64,000 nt of DNA, from positions 558,001-622,000 of the forward strand of contig JAWKKG010000005.1 in the NCBI GenBank assembly GCA_041393395.1, read 5' to 3'. Every line of letters starts with the position of its first letter. Within the stretch, counting starts at the first letter, position 1. Below the pieces are notes generated by a model. It was not told the origin of the DNA. It was given only the letters and a program-made list of their open reading frames with translations, and did no database searches. The position numbers and the translations under genes were made by a program. Positions 54,853-63,910 of the stretch are shown here, one piece after another. Origin of the DNA: JAGQIB01 sp041393395 (GTDB taxonomy: Bacteria > ARS69).

Positions 54853-56553
54853 CTACCGGGCCGGCAGCACGATCTTCGCCGTCCGCGAATCCCCGGCCGC
54901 CTCGAACCGCACGAAGTACACGCCGTTCGCCACCGGACGCCCGGCGTCGTCCCGCGTGTCCCACACCGCCGTGGAAGCGCCCCCGTCGAGCCGGGCCAGG
55001 CCCGTACGCACGCGCCGGCCCGCGACGTCCAGGATCTCGAGCGTCGCGTCGCGCGCCTCGTCCGGCATCGCGAACTCGATCCGCACCCGGTCCCGCGCGG
55101 GGTTCGGCGACACCGTGAGGTCGAGGCCGGCCCCGGCCGCGATCTCGGGAAGACCGCTGGCGCCTCCGCCGAGCGAACCGTCGGAGTTCAGGTTCTGCAT
55201 GTAGACGTCGCCGTCGTCGATCCGATCATCCACCCAGGCCGCGATCGAGAATCCGAGCGCGCTGTTCGCCGCCGCGAGACGCGACTTGCCGCTCGTGATC
55301 GTGGAGACGCCGACCGGCCCGACGTCCACGGTGCCGGCACCGTCGACGTGCGCGGCTCGCACGGTGTCCTGCCCGAACGCCGGCGACGCCACCCAGAACG
55401 CGGTCGCGCCGGAGCCCTGGACGAGGCACCGCACCTGATCCGTCTGCACCGCGGACACGCCGACGACGACGATCCCGTCCGTCCCCCACTGCCGCGTGCC
55501 GGTTCCGTCGATCTTCTGGCCGTACACTCCGGACTGCGATTGCAGCGAGTTCTGCTCCTTCCAGAAGACGAAGACGTTGTCGCCCGCGGCATCGTAGTCC
55601 GCGGAAGGGCTCACGCGAACGCGCGACGCGTTCGTGGAGACCTCCACTCCGTTGTGCGCGAAGATCTCCGCTCCCGCCGACGACACGTGCTGCACCCGAC
55701 ACTGCAACGGCGAGTTGCTGTACCACGCGAACACGCCGCCGCCGCTGCCGTCCGGCACGAAGTACGGGAAGTTGCCGAGCTGGAGCGAACCTCCGTCGAA
55801 CACCTGCACCGGGGTCGCGCCCCAGAGCGCCGCACCCGTCGCGTCGAACTTCTGCGCCACGAGATGGCGCGGCGCGAGGAAACTCCCGGTCTGGTGCACC
55901 ATCGAGAGGACCGCGTCGGTGCCGGCGCCGTGCAAGTCCGACACGCTGTAGGTGCCGACCGCGGGCGTGAGCACGACATCCGACGCCCACACGATGGTGC
56001 CCGAGGCGTCGAGCTTCTGCACGTGGACGTCCGCATCCTGGGTCCACGCCACCATCGCACCGCCGTCGCTCGTGCCCGCGATCTTGGGCGCGGCCACGAA
56101 CGCGGTCGTGCTCGTGAGCACCACGCCGCTCGCGCCCCACAGCGCGACCCCGGCGTCCGAGATCGCGGCCGCCGTGATCTGGGTCCCGCCCGGACGGTCG
56201 TCCCGGAAGATGAGGAGCGCGTTGCCGGAGGCGTCCAGATCCAGCCCGTAGTCCTGCGTGGACGTGAAGCCGCGGTCGGCCACGAGCACGCCGTTGTGGG
56301 CCAGGACCTCGTTGCCGGCACCGTCCAGGCGCTGCACGCGCACGTCGAAGCCGTTCGCGATCCCGTCGAACCAGCTGACCCACGCCCCGCCATCGGCGGT
56401 CGGGGCGAGCTTCGGCTGTGTTTGATCACTGGACCCATCCGCGACTGACAGGTTGACGAGCGGATCGGACGACCACGCCGCAGGCGACGTTCCGGGCAGC
56501 GAGACGAGCATCAGGGCGGCGGCAACGCCGAAGGCAACGGGAAGAAGACGCAT
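54853..56553 (-). CDS. Secreted repeat (propeller-like) protein with FlgD-like C-terminus
   Basis: 566 aa; ATG at 56553 with GGAG upstream. Signal peptide LPVAFGVAAALMLVSLPGTSPA. The body has about eight repeats of 40-60 residues with recurring phrases VRVQRLDGAGNEVLAHNGVLV, VHVQKLDASGTIVWASDVVL, LVAQKFDATGAALWGATPVQV, VYGQKIDGTGTRQWGTDGIVV, VYMQNLNSDGSLGG, and WVSWFDG/MVAWTQD-type strands, suggesting a beta-propeller. It ends in a FlgD-like domain (TVSPNPARDRVRIEF, STAVWDTRDDAGRPVANGVYFVRF) and AKIVLPAR. Role unknown. Confidence 0.87.
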   Translation of the reverse strand: MRLLPVAFGVAAALMLVSLPGTSPAAWSSDPLVNLSVADGSSDQTQPKLAPTADGGAWVSWFDGIANGFDVRVQRLDGAGNEVLAHNGVLVADRGFTSTQDYGLDLDASGNALLIFRDDRPGGTQITAAAISDAGVALWGASGVVLTSTTAFVAAPKIAGTSDGGAMVAWTQDADVHVQKLDASGTIVWASDVVLTPAVGTYSVSDLHGAGTDAVLSMVHQTGSFLAPRHLVAQKFDATGAALWGATPVQVFDGGSLQLGNFPYFVPDGSGGGVFAWYSNSPLQCRVQHVSSAGAEIFAHNGVEVSTNASRVRVSPSADYDAAGDNVFVFWKEQNSLQSQSGVYGQKIDGTGTRQWGTDGIVVVGVSAVQTDQVRCLVQGSGATAFWVASPAFGQDTVRAAHVDGAGTVDVGPVGVSTITSGKSRLAAANSALGFSIAAWVDDRIDDGDVYMQNLNSDGSLGGGASGLPEIAAGAGLDLTVSPNPARDRVRIEFAMPDEARDATLEILDVAGRRVRTGLARLDGGASTAVWDTRDDAGRPVANGVYFVRFEAAGDSRTAKIVLPAR

Positions 56554-56693
56554 GAGAGCACTCCAGCGGAGGGGGCCGCGGGCCGGCCGCGACTCGGCGG
56601 TCCACGCCCGGGCAGCGTACGCCCGCCCGGCCCCCCGCCTCAACGGGTCGCCGCGTGCCCGCGGCGGAATCCCGGAAGCCCGAGGATAGTGGA

Positions 56694-59585
56694 ATGCAGG
56701 ACTCGCGCTTCCTTCCCCCGGATCCGACCATCCCCGAACGTTCGTTTTCGAACTCCGACCGTTCGCCAGAGCACGAATTCGAGGGCGCAGCCGTGGGCCT
56801 TCCGCACGAATTGCTCGTTCGAGAGGCCATTTCCGCACGTTCATTTCGCGCCGAGGCCCGAGAATCGGGCGAAATCCTGTTCCTCAAGCGCACGAGATCG
56901 AGGTCCGGCGCCCGGCGCGAGGTGCGGTTTCTCCGCCGCGCGGCGTCGCCGTTCGTTCCCGAACTCCGCCGGATCCGACGGGATTCCGGGGAGATCTGGC
57001 TCGCCACGGCCTGGATCGGCGCCCCGAACGCACTCCGGGCGCCCCTCCCCGCGAGCTTCCCGACGGATCTCCTGCGGGCGATCGCCCACCTCCATCGCCG
57101 CGGGATCGTCCACGGGGATCTGGCACCCCGGAACGTCCTGGTGCGGCCGGAGGGCCGGCTCGAGCCCGGATCGGCGGACGGGCCGGTGGGCGGAATCGTG
57201 CTCCTGGACCTGGAGTTCGCGGCGTCGATCGGCGAGGACCTCACGTTCGACCAGGCCGGCGGAACGCCGGGGTTCGTGGCTCCCGAACGGCTCGCCGGGT
57301 GGCCGGCCGATCCACGCAGCGATCTCTACTCGTGGGCGAAGCTTCTCGAGTTCCTGCCGGTCGACACGTCGCCGATCGCGGACATCGTGCGCGCATGCCT
57401 CGCAGACTCGACCGCGCGACGACCCACGGACGCCTCCTCCCTGCTCGAGGAGTGCGCCGACGCCTGTGGTCGCGGTTTCGTGCCCTCGCCGACGCTCGAT
57501 CAGTTCCGCTGGGGACGTTCGACGCCTTCCGCGTCGCGACTCGCGCGTGGGTTCACGGAGGTGCTGGGCGCCGACCTGCTCGCGTCCCAAAAGCTGGCCG
57601 ACGTCTTGCTAGAGAACTCGGGCGGAGATCGCGAGGTCGCTTCCGATCTCCTGCAAAGTTGGATCCGCGAGGTGTTTCCCGACCCCTGGGGTCGGCAGCG
57701 ATCCGAGGGGCTTCGCCAAGCGATCTCGGATCTCGAACGCATCTCGCGGGAGCGGGCGGAGGGAATCCTCTCCTCCCAGGATCCGGATTCGCGCGAGGTC
57801 GCGAGTCGGATCGCGCAGCTCGGACCGGAATTCTCCTGGAAGGAAGTGTCTGCCGTGTTTCCCCGCATCGATCGCGAACGGCAGGCGAGCGGACTCGCCA
57901 CCCTCCTCCGAGACGACGGCGACCGTGCGGCATTCCGTACGCCGCGACTGTACGAGGCCGCGCGCGATCGACTCGATGTCGGGGAACGCGCGCGAGCGCA
58001 CGCGCGGATTCTCGAACACCGCCGACCGGCGACGAACGCGGCCGATCCTCTCGGGACGTTCCGCCTCGCGGGGCACGCGCGACTCGCCGGCCTCGAGCTC
58101 GAGTTCCGCGAGCTGGCATTCCGGGCCGGACGCGCCGCGCTGGACCGCGGCCTCCGCCGGGAGGCGTACGAGTACTGCCGGCAGGCGTGGGAGTCGTGCG
58201 GATTCGCGGCGGACTCGCCGCCGTCCGGCCCGGTGGCCGGAATGACGGCCGTCGAGGCGGGCGAGCGCATCGACGCCTACGGAAACGCATTGGTCGGCGT
58301 GGGACGAGCCGACGACGCCGACCGCTGGTTCGAGGCGCTGCTCGCGGTCCGGGATGATGAGGACACGCGCATTCGCCGCCACGCCGGCCGCGCTCACGGC
58401 GCGCATCGTCGCGGCGAGGCGGACGTCACGCTCCGCGAGGCGGACGCCGGACTCGCGATCGCGCCGGCAGGCCCCCTCGCCGCACTGCTTCACCTCCGAC
58501 GCGCGCAAGCGTTCGAGGTGAAACGGGATCTCGCGGCGGCCGAGACGGCGGCGACCCGCGCGCTCGAGCTGGCGGGAGAGAAGCCCTCCGTGGAGCGGAC
58601 GGCCGCGTCTCTTCTGCTCGGCGCCGTGGCCGCGCGCGCCGGCCGGTGGCGCGACGCGGACACGCACTGGACACAGGCATTCGAGTCGGCGCGGGATGCA
58701 CGACACCATTTCACCGAGGGCATCGCGCAGCTCAACGTCGCGGCGGCGCGGATCGAGCTCGGCGCGCTGGACGAGGCCCTCGAGTTCATCGACGCGACGG
58801 CTCGCGTCGCCCGGGAGCACGGCTTCTTCGATCTGGAGTGGATGGCGGTCGCGAACGCGGCCGAGATCCTGTTCCGGCGCGAGGCATTCGTCGAGTCCGC
58901 GCGCCGGTGGGAGCTCGCGCGAGACCTCGCGCTGCGCGCGGGGCACGTGGCCGAGGCCGTTCGCTTCGGTGCGAATCTCGGACGCACGATCGGCCGGACC
59001 GGACGTCTTCCCCTGGCGGAGACCCGCCTGCGCGAGGCGCTGGAACTGGCCGAGCGCGGACCCGAAGCCTGCCTCGCGGGCGTGCTGGAGGCCCACCTCT
59101 GGCGGTTCGAGATCACGGCGTGGTTCCGGCCGACGGAGGCGGGGCGTGAGTCCGCCGCGTACCTCGCGCGGCACGAAACCGAACTCGAGCGCTTCGGCCT
59201 ACGATCCGACTTCCGGCTCATCGCCGCGGCGGACGCGATCAACGACGGCGACGCGGCGCGGGCCGCGGAGCGGATCGAGCCCGCGCCGGCCCGCGACGAT
59301 CTCGCGGCGTGGCACGCGCTGGCGACAGCGCGACTCGCCCGGGCGTCGGGCCGGATCGCCGACGCCCTTGCGGGACTGGACGCCGCGCTCGCCGGCGATC
59401 CGAAGTCGCCGCGCTTCGAGCGAGCGCTTCTCTCCCTCGAACGGGCGTCCCTGCGCGAGGCGACGTCCCGTTCCGATCTGGATCACGCGATCGAGTCGGC
59501 CCGAGAGATCGGCGCCCGCTGGATCGAGGCCATCGCACTCGACCGCCGTGCGCGGTCGGACTCCCCGGAGGATTCCCGTGGCTGA
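56694..59585 (+). CDS. Atypical Ser/Thr kinase with long TPR-like C-terminal region (PknK-like layout)
   Basis: 963 aa; ATG at 56694 with GAGGA 8 nt upstream. The kinase core (about 40-270) lacks a recognisable glycine loop but keeps a candidate Lys (ILFLKRT), a catalytic loop HGDLAPRN, a metal Asp in LLDLEFA (DLE replacing DFG) and GGTPGFVAPE. The remaining 690 residues are helical; TPR repeats are clear after about 460 (AYEYCRQAWESCGFA, RRAQAFEVKRDLAAAETAATRALELAG). No P-loop ATPase is seen between kinase and TPR, unlike full PknK proteins. Soluble, no membrane helix. First gene of an operon with a GAF sigma-54 activator. Confidence 0.85.
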   Translation: MQDSRFLPPDPTIPERSFSNSDRSPEHEFEGAAVGLPHELLVREAISARSFRAEARESGEILFLKRTRSRSGARREVRFLRRAASPFVPELRRIRRDSGEIWLATAWIGAPNALRAPLPASFPTDLLRAIAHLHRRGIVHGDLAPRNVLVRPEGRLEPGSADGPVGGIVLLDLEFAASIGEDLTFDQAGGTPGFVAPERLAGWPADPRSDLYSWAKLLEFLPVDTSPIADIVRACLADSTARRPTDASSLLEECADACGRGFVPSPTLDQFRWGRSTPSASRLARGFTEVLGADLLASQKLADVLLENSGGDREVASDLLQSWIREVFPDPWGRQRSEGLRQAISDLERISRERAEGILSSQDPDSREVASRIAQLGPEFSWKEVSAVFPRIDRERQASGLATLLRDDGDRAAFRTPRLYEAARDRLDVGERARAHARILEHRRPATNAADPLGTFRLAGHARLAGLELEFRELAFRAGRAALDRGLRREAYEYCRQAWESCGFAADSPPSGPVAGMTAVEAGERIDAYGNALVGVGRADDADRWFEALLAVRDDEDTRIRRHAGRAHGAHRRGEADVTLREADAGLAIAPAGPLAALLHLRRAQAFEVKRDLAAAETAATRALELAGEKPSVERTAASLLLGAVAARAGRWRDADTHWTQAFESARDARHHFTEGIAQLNVAAARIELGALDEALEFIDATARVAREHGFFDLEWMAVANAAEILFRREAFVESARRWELARDLALRAGHVAEAVRFGANLGRTIGRTGRLPLAETRLREALELAERGPEACLAGVLEAHLWRFEITAWFRPTEAGRESAAYLARHETELERFGLRSDFRLIAAADAINDGDAARAAERIEPAPARDDLAAWHALATARLARASGRIADALAGLDAALAGDPKSPRFERALLSLERASLREATSRSDLDHAIESAREIGARWIEAIALDRRARSDSPEDSRG

Positions 59586-61221
59586 TCAGAAGCCCCGTCG
59601 CCCCGCCGACAGCGTCGACGATCGCGAACGAGCGCGTCGACTCCTCGAGGACTCCGGCCTCGCCACGGTGCCCGATCCCGCACCCGAGGACGAGCTCGAG
59701 ACCCTTGCGGCCCTCACCGCGGAGCTCCACTCGCTGCTCGATCCCGACGAGGTCGCCGAGCGCATTCTCGAGCTCGCGCGCACGCGCACGAGTTCGGAGC
59801 GCGGCATCGTGTTCGGCGTGGAGGAGCCGGAGGATCGACTCGTGGCGCTGGCGAGCTACGGCTTCGGCGAGAACGAGACCGAGGAGCCCACCGGCTACTC
59901 GCGAACGGTCGTCGAGCGAGCGCGCGAGCTCCTCCCGGTGGAGTCCGCGGACCTGCAGAGCGATCAGCGCTTTCTCGGCGCGGAGAGCGCCACGTTGCAT
60001 CAGATCCGCAGCGTGGTGTGCGTGCCGTTCATCCACCGGCAGCGTGCGATCGGCGCGATCTACCTCGACAACCGGACCTCCGGACGGCGCATCCCGGAGA
60101 AGAGCCAGCGGTTCCTCTCGCTCCTCACGGGTCTCGGCGCGGGAGCCCTCGCGAATGCGAGCCGTTTCCGCGACCTGGAACGCCGGACGGCGGCGCTGAC
60201 CGACGAGCTCGCCTCGGGTCACCGGTTCGAGGAAATCGTCGGTACCAGCGAGGCGATGCAGAAGCTGCTGCGCGACGTCGAGCGTGTCGCGCGTACGGAC
60301 TTCCCGGTGTTCATCGTGGGCGAGAGCGGCACCGGCAAGGAGCTCGTCGCGCGGGCACTCCATCAGGCCAGTCGACGTCGCGAGGAGGCGTTCGTCGCGC
60401 AGAACTGCGCCGCGATCCCGAACGAGCTCCTGGAAAGCGAGTTCTTCGGATTCGAGCGCGGCGCGTTCACGGGAGCGGTCCGCAAGCGCGAGGGAGTGTT
60501 CCGCCTCGCCGACGGCGGCTCCCTGTTCCTCGACGAGATCGCCGATCTCGATCGCGCGCTCCAGGCGAAGCTGCTCCGCGTTCTCGAGAACGGACTGATT
60601 CGACCGCTCGGGTCGGATCGCGAGGTCGGAGTCGACGTGAGGATCCTCTGCGCCACGAGCACCTCGATCGACGAAGCGGTGCAGCAGAGTCGTTTCCGGC
60701 AGGATCTCTTCTTCCGTCTGAACGTCTTCCGGATCACGGTCCCCGCGCTCCGCGAACGGCGCGAGGACATCCCGTTGCTCGTGCGGCACTTCCTGGATCG
60801 CCACGAGGACGCCGCGGCCGGCCGGCGCGTGACGTTCTCCCGTTCCGGCATGCAGGCCCTCCGCGAGCACTCGTGGCCCGGGAACGTCCGCGAGCTCGAA
60901 CACTTCGTGAAGCGGGCGCTCGTTCTCGCCGAGCGGCCCGTCCTCGAGGCGAACGACGTCCGGAGACTTCTCTCCGGACAGACCCTCGAGGAGGAATCGG
61001 CTCCCCCGGTACTGAACGCACTGACGCTCGCCCAGCTCGAGGAGATGGCGATCCGCAACGCCCTGACCCGCTCGAACGGGAACAAGGCGCGCGCGGCGGC
61101 TCTCCTCGGCATCCACCGAAATGCCTTCCTGCGGCGCCTCCAGAAACTGGAGTCGTCGGAGGGGGGCAGTCGTCGTCCCATGCACGATCATTCCCCGAAG
61201 AACGAAGGAGCAGACGAATGA
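59578..61221 (+). CDS. GAF-domain sigma-54-dependent transcriptional activator
   Basis: 547 aa from a GTG with GGAGG 5-6 nt upstream; 8-bp overlap with the kinase gene. A GAF domain (about 40-205; ALTAELHSLLDPDEVAERILELA, RSVVCVPFIHRQRAIGAIYLDN) is followed by the sigma-54 AAA+ domain with Walker A GESGTGKE, the sigma-54 loop GAFTGA, Walker B GSLFLDEIADLD, and WPGNVRELEHFVKRA. A Fis-type helix-turn-helix (NGNKARAAALLGIHRNAFLRRLQKL) ends it. The upstream kinase probably controls it by phosphorylation or binding. The downstream coupled gene encodes a small exported protein. Confidence 0.94.
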   Translation: MADQKPRRPADSVDDRERARRLLEDSGLATVPDPAPEDELETLAALTAELHSLLDPDEVAERILELARTRTSSERGIVFGVEEPEDRLVALASYGFGENETEEPTGYSRTVVERARELLPVESADLQSDQRFLGAESATLHQIRSVVCVPFIHRQRAIGAIYLDNRTSGRRIPEKSQRFLSLLTGLGAGALANASRFRDLERRTAALTDELASGHRFEEIVGTSEAMQKLLRDVERVARTDFPVFIVGESGTGKELVARALHQASRRREEAFVAQNCAAIPNELLESEFFGFERGAFTGAVRKREGVFRLADGGSLFLDEIADLDRALQAKLLRVLENGLIRPLGSDREVGVDVRILCATSTSIDEAVQQSRFRQDLFFRLNVFRITVPALRERREDIPLLVRHFLDRHEDAAAGRRVTFSRSGMQALREHSWPGNVRELEHFVKRALVLAERPVLEANDVRRLLSGQTLEEESAPPVLNALTLAQLEEMAIRNALTRSNGNKARAAALLGIHRNAFLRRLQKLESSEGGSRRPMHDHSPKNEGADE

Positions 61222-61691
61222 CCACCCGGTATCTCCGCACCCTGGTGCTCGCCCTCGGACTCGCCACGCTGGTCTCCGGTACCGCCAACGCCTGGACGCT
61301 CACGGTCAAGCTCGTGGACACGGGCAGCTGCACGTCCCCGACCCCGTTGCCCGCCTCCGGCCTCGACGTGACGGTCGCCGGCCTCGGCGGCGGTCTGCCG
61401 CTCACCGAGACGACGGACTCGAACGGAGAGGCGGAGTTCGACTACTTCAATCCGTGGTTCAGCTACAACGGAAGCGAGTTCACGGTCACGATCGAGAATC
61501 CGACCGGAAGCACCTCGTGCACGGGCTACATCGCGGGCTACGAGCTCGTCGAATCACCCCTCGCGGACGACGATGACAGCGTGACCATCAGCACGAAGTT
61601 CCGCGCACCGAGCTGCGACCTGAACGAAGACTTCCCCGAGTTCTGCACCCATACCGCCAGCGACCAGACCATCATCATCTACTTCGAGTAG
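61218..61691 (+). CDS. Small exported beta-sandwich-like protein
   Basis: 157 aa; ATG overlaps the sigma-54 activator stop (ATGA) with GAAGGAG 7 nt upstream. Signal peptide (LRTLVLALGLATLVSGTANA). The mature part looks like a CnaB/carboxypeptidase-regulatory-like beta-sandwich: LTVKLVDTGSCTSP, LDVTVAGLGGGLPLTETTDSNGEAEFDYF, SEFTVTIENP, with four cysteines (GSC, TSC, PSC, EFC) that could form two disulfides, and an Asp-rich stretch (LADDDDSV). No family named with confidence. Its position as third gene of the kinase/sigma-54 operon suggests it is the output or sensor partner of that system. Confidence 0.78.
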   Translation: MTTRYLRTLVLALGLATLVSGTANAWTLTVKLVDTGSCTSPTPLPASGLDVTVAGLGGGLPLTETTDSNGEAEFDYFNPWFSYNGSEFTVTIENPTGSTSCTGYIAGYELVESPLADDDDSVTISTKFRAPSCDLNEDFPEFCTHTASDQTIIIYFE

Positions 61692-61737
61692 CGCCGGACC
61701 TTCTCCGGGTCACACGATCGGAAAGAGAAGAACGTCG

Positions 61738-61768
61738 GAGGCTCCGGGATCCCGCATCCCGGGGCCTC
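61738..61768. terminator. Hairpin terminator between convergent genes
   Basis: 13-bp arms 61738-61750 and 61756-61768 with one G-U wobble and a CCCGC loop, 6 bp before the convergent stop at 61774. Confidence 0.8.
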
Positions 61769-61773
61769 TCGTG

Positions 61774-62328
61774 TCACGGCGCGGATTCGACTCGCGTCGT
61801 CCATTCGCTCGAACGCAGGTGCATCGGCCCGCCGGCGAGTTCGGCCCAGACACCATCGGCGTCCTTCAGGCGCTCGCCCTTTTCCACGAAGCGAAACCGC
61901 AGTCGGATCTTGTCGGTGAGCTCCTCCCGGTCCGGGGGCTGCGCGCCGACCGACGTGAACATCCGCGGCAGATCGAAGGAGGCGTCCTCGGGATCGTCGA
62001 GTCCGAGATACTGCCTGAGGTCGTCGCGGAACTCGTGCGACCAGGAGTTCGGGAACGTCACGCTCTCCGCCGGCACCACGACTCGGACGACGATGCGATC
62101 GTAGGCCGGATCCCAGAACACCGAGGCGCTGGCCGACCTCTCGGCCGCGAAGGGAGCGAGTACCCGCTCGAGGCGCAGCACCCCGAGATCGAGCATCGTC
62201 AGCGGTGTGGCGGCAAGCCGGCCCAACAGGTCCGGCGACGCGGGCGAAGCGGGGGACGGTTCGTCGGGAGAGGCGGCCACCATCAGCAGACCGGCGCCGA
62301 CGACGGGGAGAAGTGCGAATCGACTCAT
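61774..62328 (-). CDS. Exported protein of unknown function
   Basis: 184 aa; ATG at 62328 with GGAG upstream. A short hydrophobic N-terminus (LLPVVGAGLLMVAAS) is a signal peptide or anchor, followed by a Pro/Ser-rich linker and a mixed alpha/beta domain (VFWDPAYDRIVVRVVVPAESV, SWSHEFRDDLRQYLGLDD, LTDKIRLRFRFVEKG). I recognise no family and it carries neither of the two C-terminal signals. Followed on the same strand by nothing obvious; 142 bp separate it from the cohesin-like gene. Confidence 0.7.
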   Translation of the reverse strand: MSRFALLPVVGAGLLMVAASPDEPSPASPASPDLLGRLAATPLTMLDLGVLRLERVLAPFAAERSASASVFWDPAYDRIVVRVVVPAESVTFPNSWSHEFRDDLRQYLGLDDPEDASFDLPRMFTSVGAQPPDREELTDKIRLRFRFVEKGERLKDADGVWAELAGGPMHLRSSEWTTRVESAP

Positions 62329-62470
62329 CGGAGACTCCGAGGGGTCCCGGGGCGAGGCCGGTCCGGGCGCCGCTCGGGACGTCGAGCGTGCCTTCGGAAC
62401 CGACCTGCGGAAGAAACCCGCCCGGCGCGGGATTCGTTCCCGGGAACGACCGAAGCTCGCCCCTCCGTCC

Positions 62471-63289
62471 TCAGCGGAGGACCACCACCTTCGTGGCGGC
62501 GGGTCCGGAACCCCCTTCGAGGATCGCCCAGTAGACTCCCGGCGGAACGCGCCGGCGGTCCGGGCCGAGACCGTCCCAGGTCCAGACCCCCGAGCCGCGG
62601 ACGCCGGGAGCGAGTTCCTCGCCGAGGATCTCGCGGCCGGAAACGTCGACGAGGCGCACCCGATCGAACGCGCGCGCGGCCGAGAACGTCAGCTCGCCCC
62701 CGCCCCGCGTGGGGTTCGGGGCGAACCCGGGCCGCAGACGACCCGACTCCGGCGCCGACGTTCCCCCGCCCACGACCACGAGCCCGTCCGTCATCTGGAC
62801 GGCGCGCGGGAACGTCTGGCCGGAGTCCGCGTTCACGCACAGTCCCGCGTCGACGAACGTGCAGTGCGGATCGGAAACGATCGCGATCGGAGATGCACCG
62901 TTCGCGACCGCGCGGAACGTGTACGTGCTCAGCGGGCCGGGGCCATCGACGAACGCGCCCGCCGCGAGCAGCACGTGCGTGAAGGTCACGGTGGAGTCCG
63001 TGGATTGCGGGACCGTCCACCGGAACGGCGCGGCCTGGATCATGAGCGAGCCCTCGGCCGCGGACACGAACTCGAGCACGGCCGGATCGAACTGGAGCAC
63101 GACCTCGTAGCCGTTGAAGTGCTCCGCGGGATCCCCGGCCGAGAACGTGACCTCGAACAGGTCGTCCGGCTCGACCTCCGTGAGCGCCGGCTCGATCGAC
63201 GCGAAGAAGTCGACCGGATCCACCGCCGCCGCGGTCGTCGCCGCGAGCAGGAGCGCGAGGGTGCCGGCGAGACCGGCGCGGCGGATCAT
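62471..63289 (-). CDS. Secreted cohesin-like protein with FlgD-like C-terminus
   Basis: 272 aa; ATG at 63289 overlaps the upstream stop as ATGA. Signal peptide (LAGTLALLLAATTAAA). Residues about 25-170 have the cohesin/CARDB-like strand order: DLFEVTFSAGDPAEHFNGYEVVLQFDPAVLEFVSAAEGSL, VTFTHVLLAAGAFVDGPGPLSTYTFRAV in parts. A FlgD-like domain ends it (GFAPNPTRGGGELTF, VWTWDGLGPDRRRVPPGVYWAIL, TKVVVLR). Cohesin-like folds bind dockerins or other partners; no dockerin gene is visible here. Partner of the next gene, which has the same fold but a different C-terminus. Confidence 0.83.
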   Translation of the reverse strand: MIRRAGLAGTLALLLAATTAAAVDPVDFFASIEPALTEVEPDDLFEVTFSAGDPAEHFNGYEVVLQFDPAVLEFVSAAEGSLMIQAAPFRWTVPQSTDSTVTFTHVLLAAGAFVDGPGPLSTYTFRAVANGASPIAIVSDPHCTFVDAGLCVNADSGQTFPRAVQMTDGLVVVGGGTSAPESGRLRPGFAPNPTRGGGELTFSAARAFDRVRLVDVSGREILGEELAPGVRGSGVWTWDGLGPDRRRVPPGVYWAILEGGSGPAATKVVVLR

Positions 63290-63846
63290 GGGCCGGCTCT
63301 CCCGCCGGGGTTGTCCGCGTACAGGTCCTTGATGCGTCCCCAGCTCGCGTCGTCGATGTGAACGGGGCAGTTTTCGACCTCGAGCGTCGCGCCGTTGCTG
63401 ATGGTGGGCAGGGTCGCGTTCTGCGAGTCCCGCAGGATGATGCCGGTCCACGAGAGCGGGCTGATCCCGTCCATCTGACCGGTGAATCGGATGCGCAGGA
63501 TGGCGCCGGGGCCCACCATGGAGCAGCCGAGCCCGGCCCCGTCGACGGTGAGAGAGTCCCCGGGAGAGCCCTCGCTCAGCCAGTCCAGGAAGTACGGACA
63601 CGCCGAGAGGAGCGGCCCGGCCTCCACCGCGACCGGCGTGAGGATCGCGGAGTCGAACACGAGCGCGAGCGAGAAACCGCGCAAGTCGGCCACTCCGTCC
63701 ACCGTGACGTAGACGTCGGCGGTGTCCTCGCACGTGAAGACCTGCGACGGCGGATCCACGGACACGAGTACGGCGAGCGCCGGAACCGCGCCGAGCAGAG
63801 TCCACGCCAGCAGAGCGAAGGCGATCGAGAAGTAGCAGCGCTTCAA
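63286..63846 (-). CDS. Secreted cohesin-like protein with SWGRIKDLY tail
   Basis: 186 aa from a TTG with AGGAGG 4 nt upstream. Signal peptide (AFALLAWTLLGAVPALA). A cohesin-like domain covers most of the rest (DVYVTVDGVADLRGFSLALVFDSAILTPVAVEAGPLL, AILRIRFTGQMDGISPLSW in parts). It ends HIDDASWGRIKDLYADNPGGRAGP: the SW tail motif, then ten extra residues that extend to the ATGA overlap with the following cohesin-like gene. Confidence 0.83.
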   Translation of the reverse strand: MKRCYFSIAFALLAWTLLGAVPALAVLVSVDPPSQVFTCEDTADVYVTVDGVADLRGFSLALVFDSAILTPVAVEAGPLLSACPYFLDWLSEGSPGDSLTVDGAGLGCSMVGPGAILRIRFTGQMDGISPLSWTGIILRDSQNATLPTISNGATLEVENCPVHIDDASWGRIKDLYADNPGGRAGP

Positions 63847-63869
63847 AGAGCCTCCTTTCCGATCGGTCC

Positions 63870-63895
63870 GGGGGAGCGGAATGCACCGCTCCCCC
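63870..63895 (-). terminator. Hairpin terminator
   Basis: Perfect 10-bp stem GGGGGAGCGG (63870-63879) with CCGCTCCCCC (63886-63895), just beyond the minus-strand stop at 63911. Confidence 0.75.
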
Positions 63896-63910
63896 GTTCC
63901 CGAATCCCTG

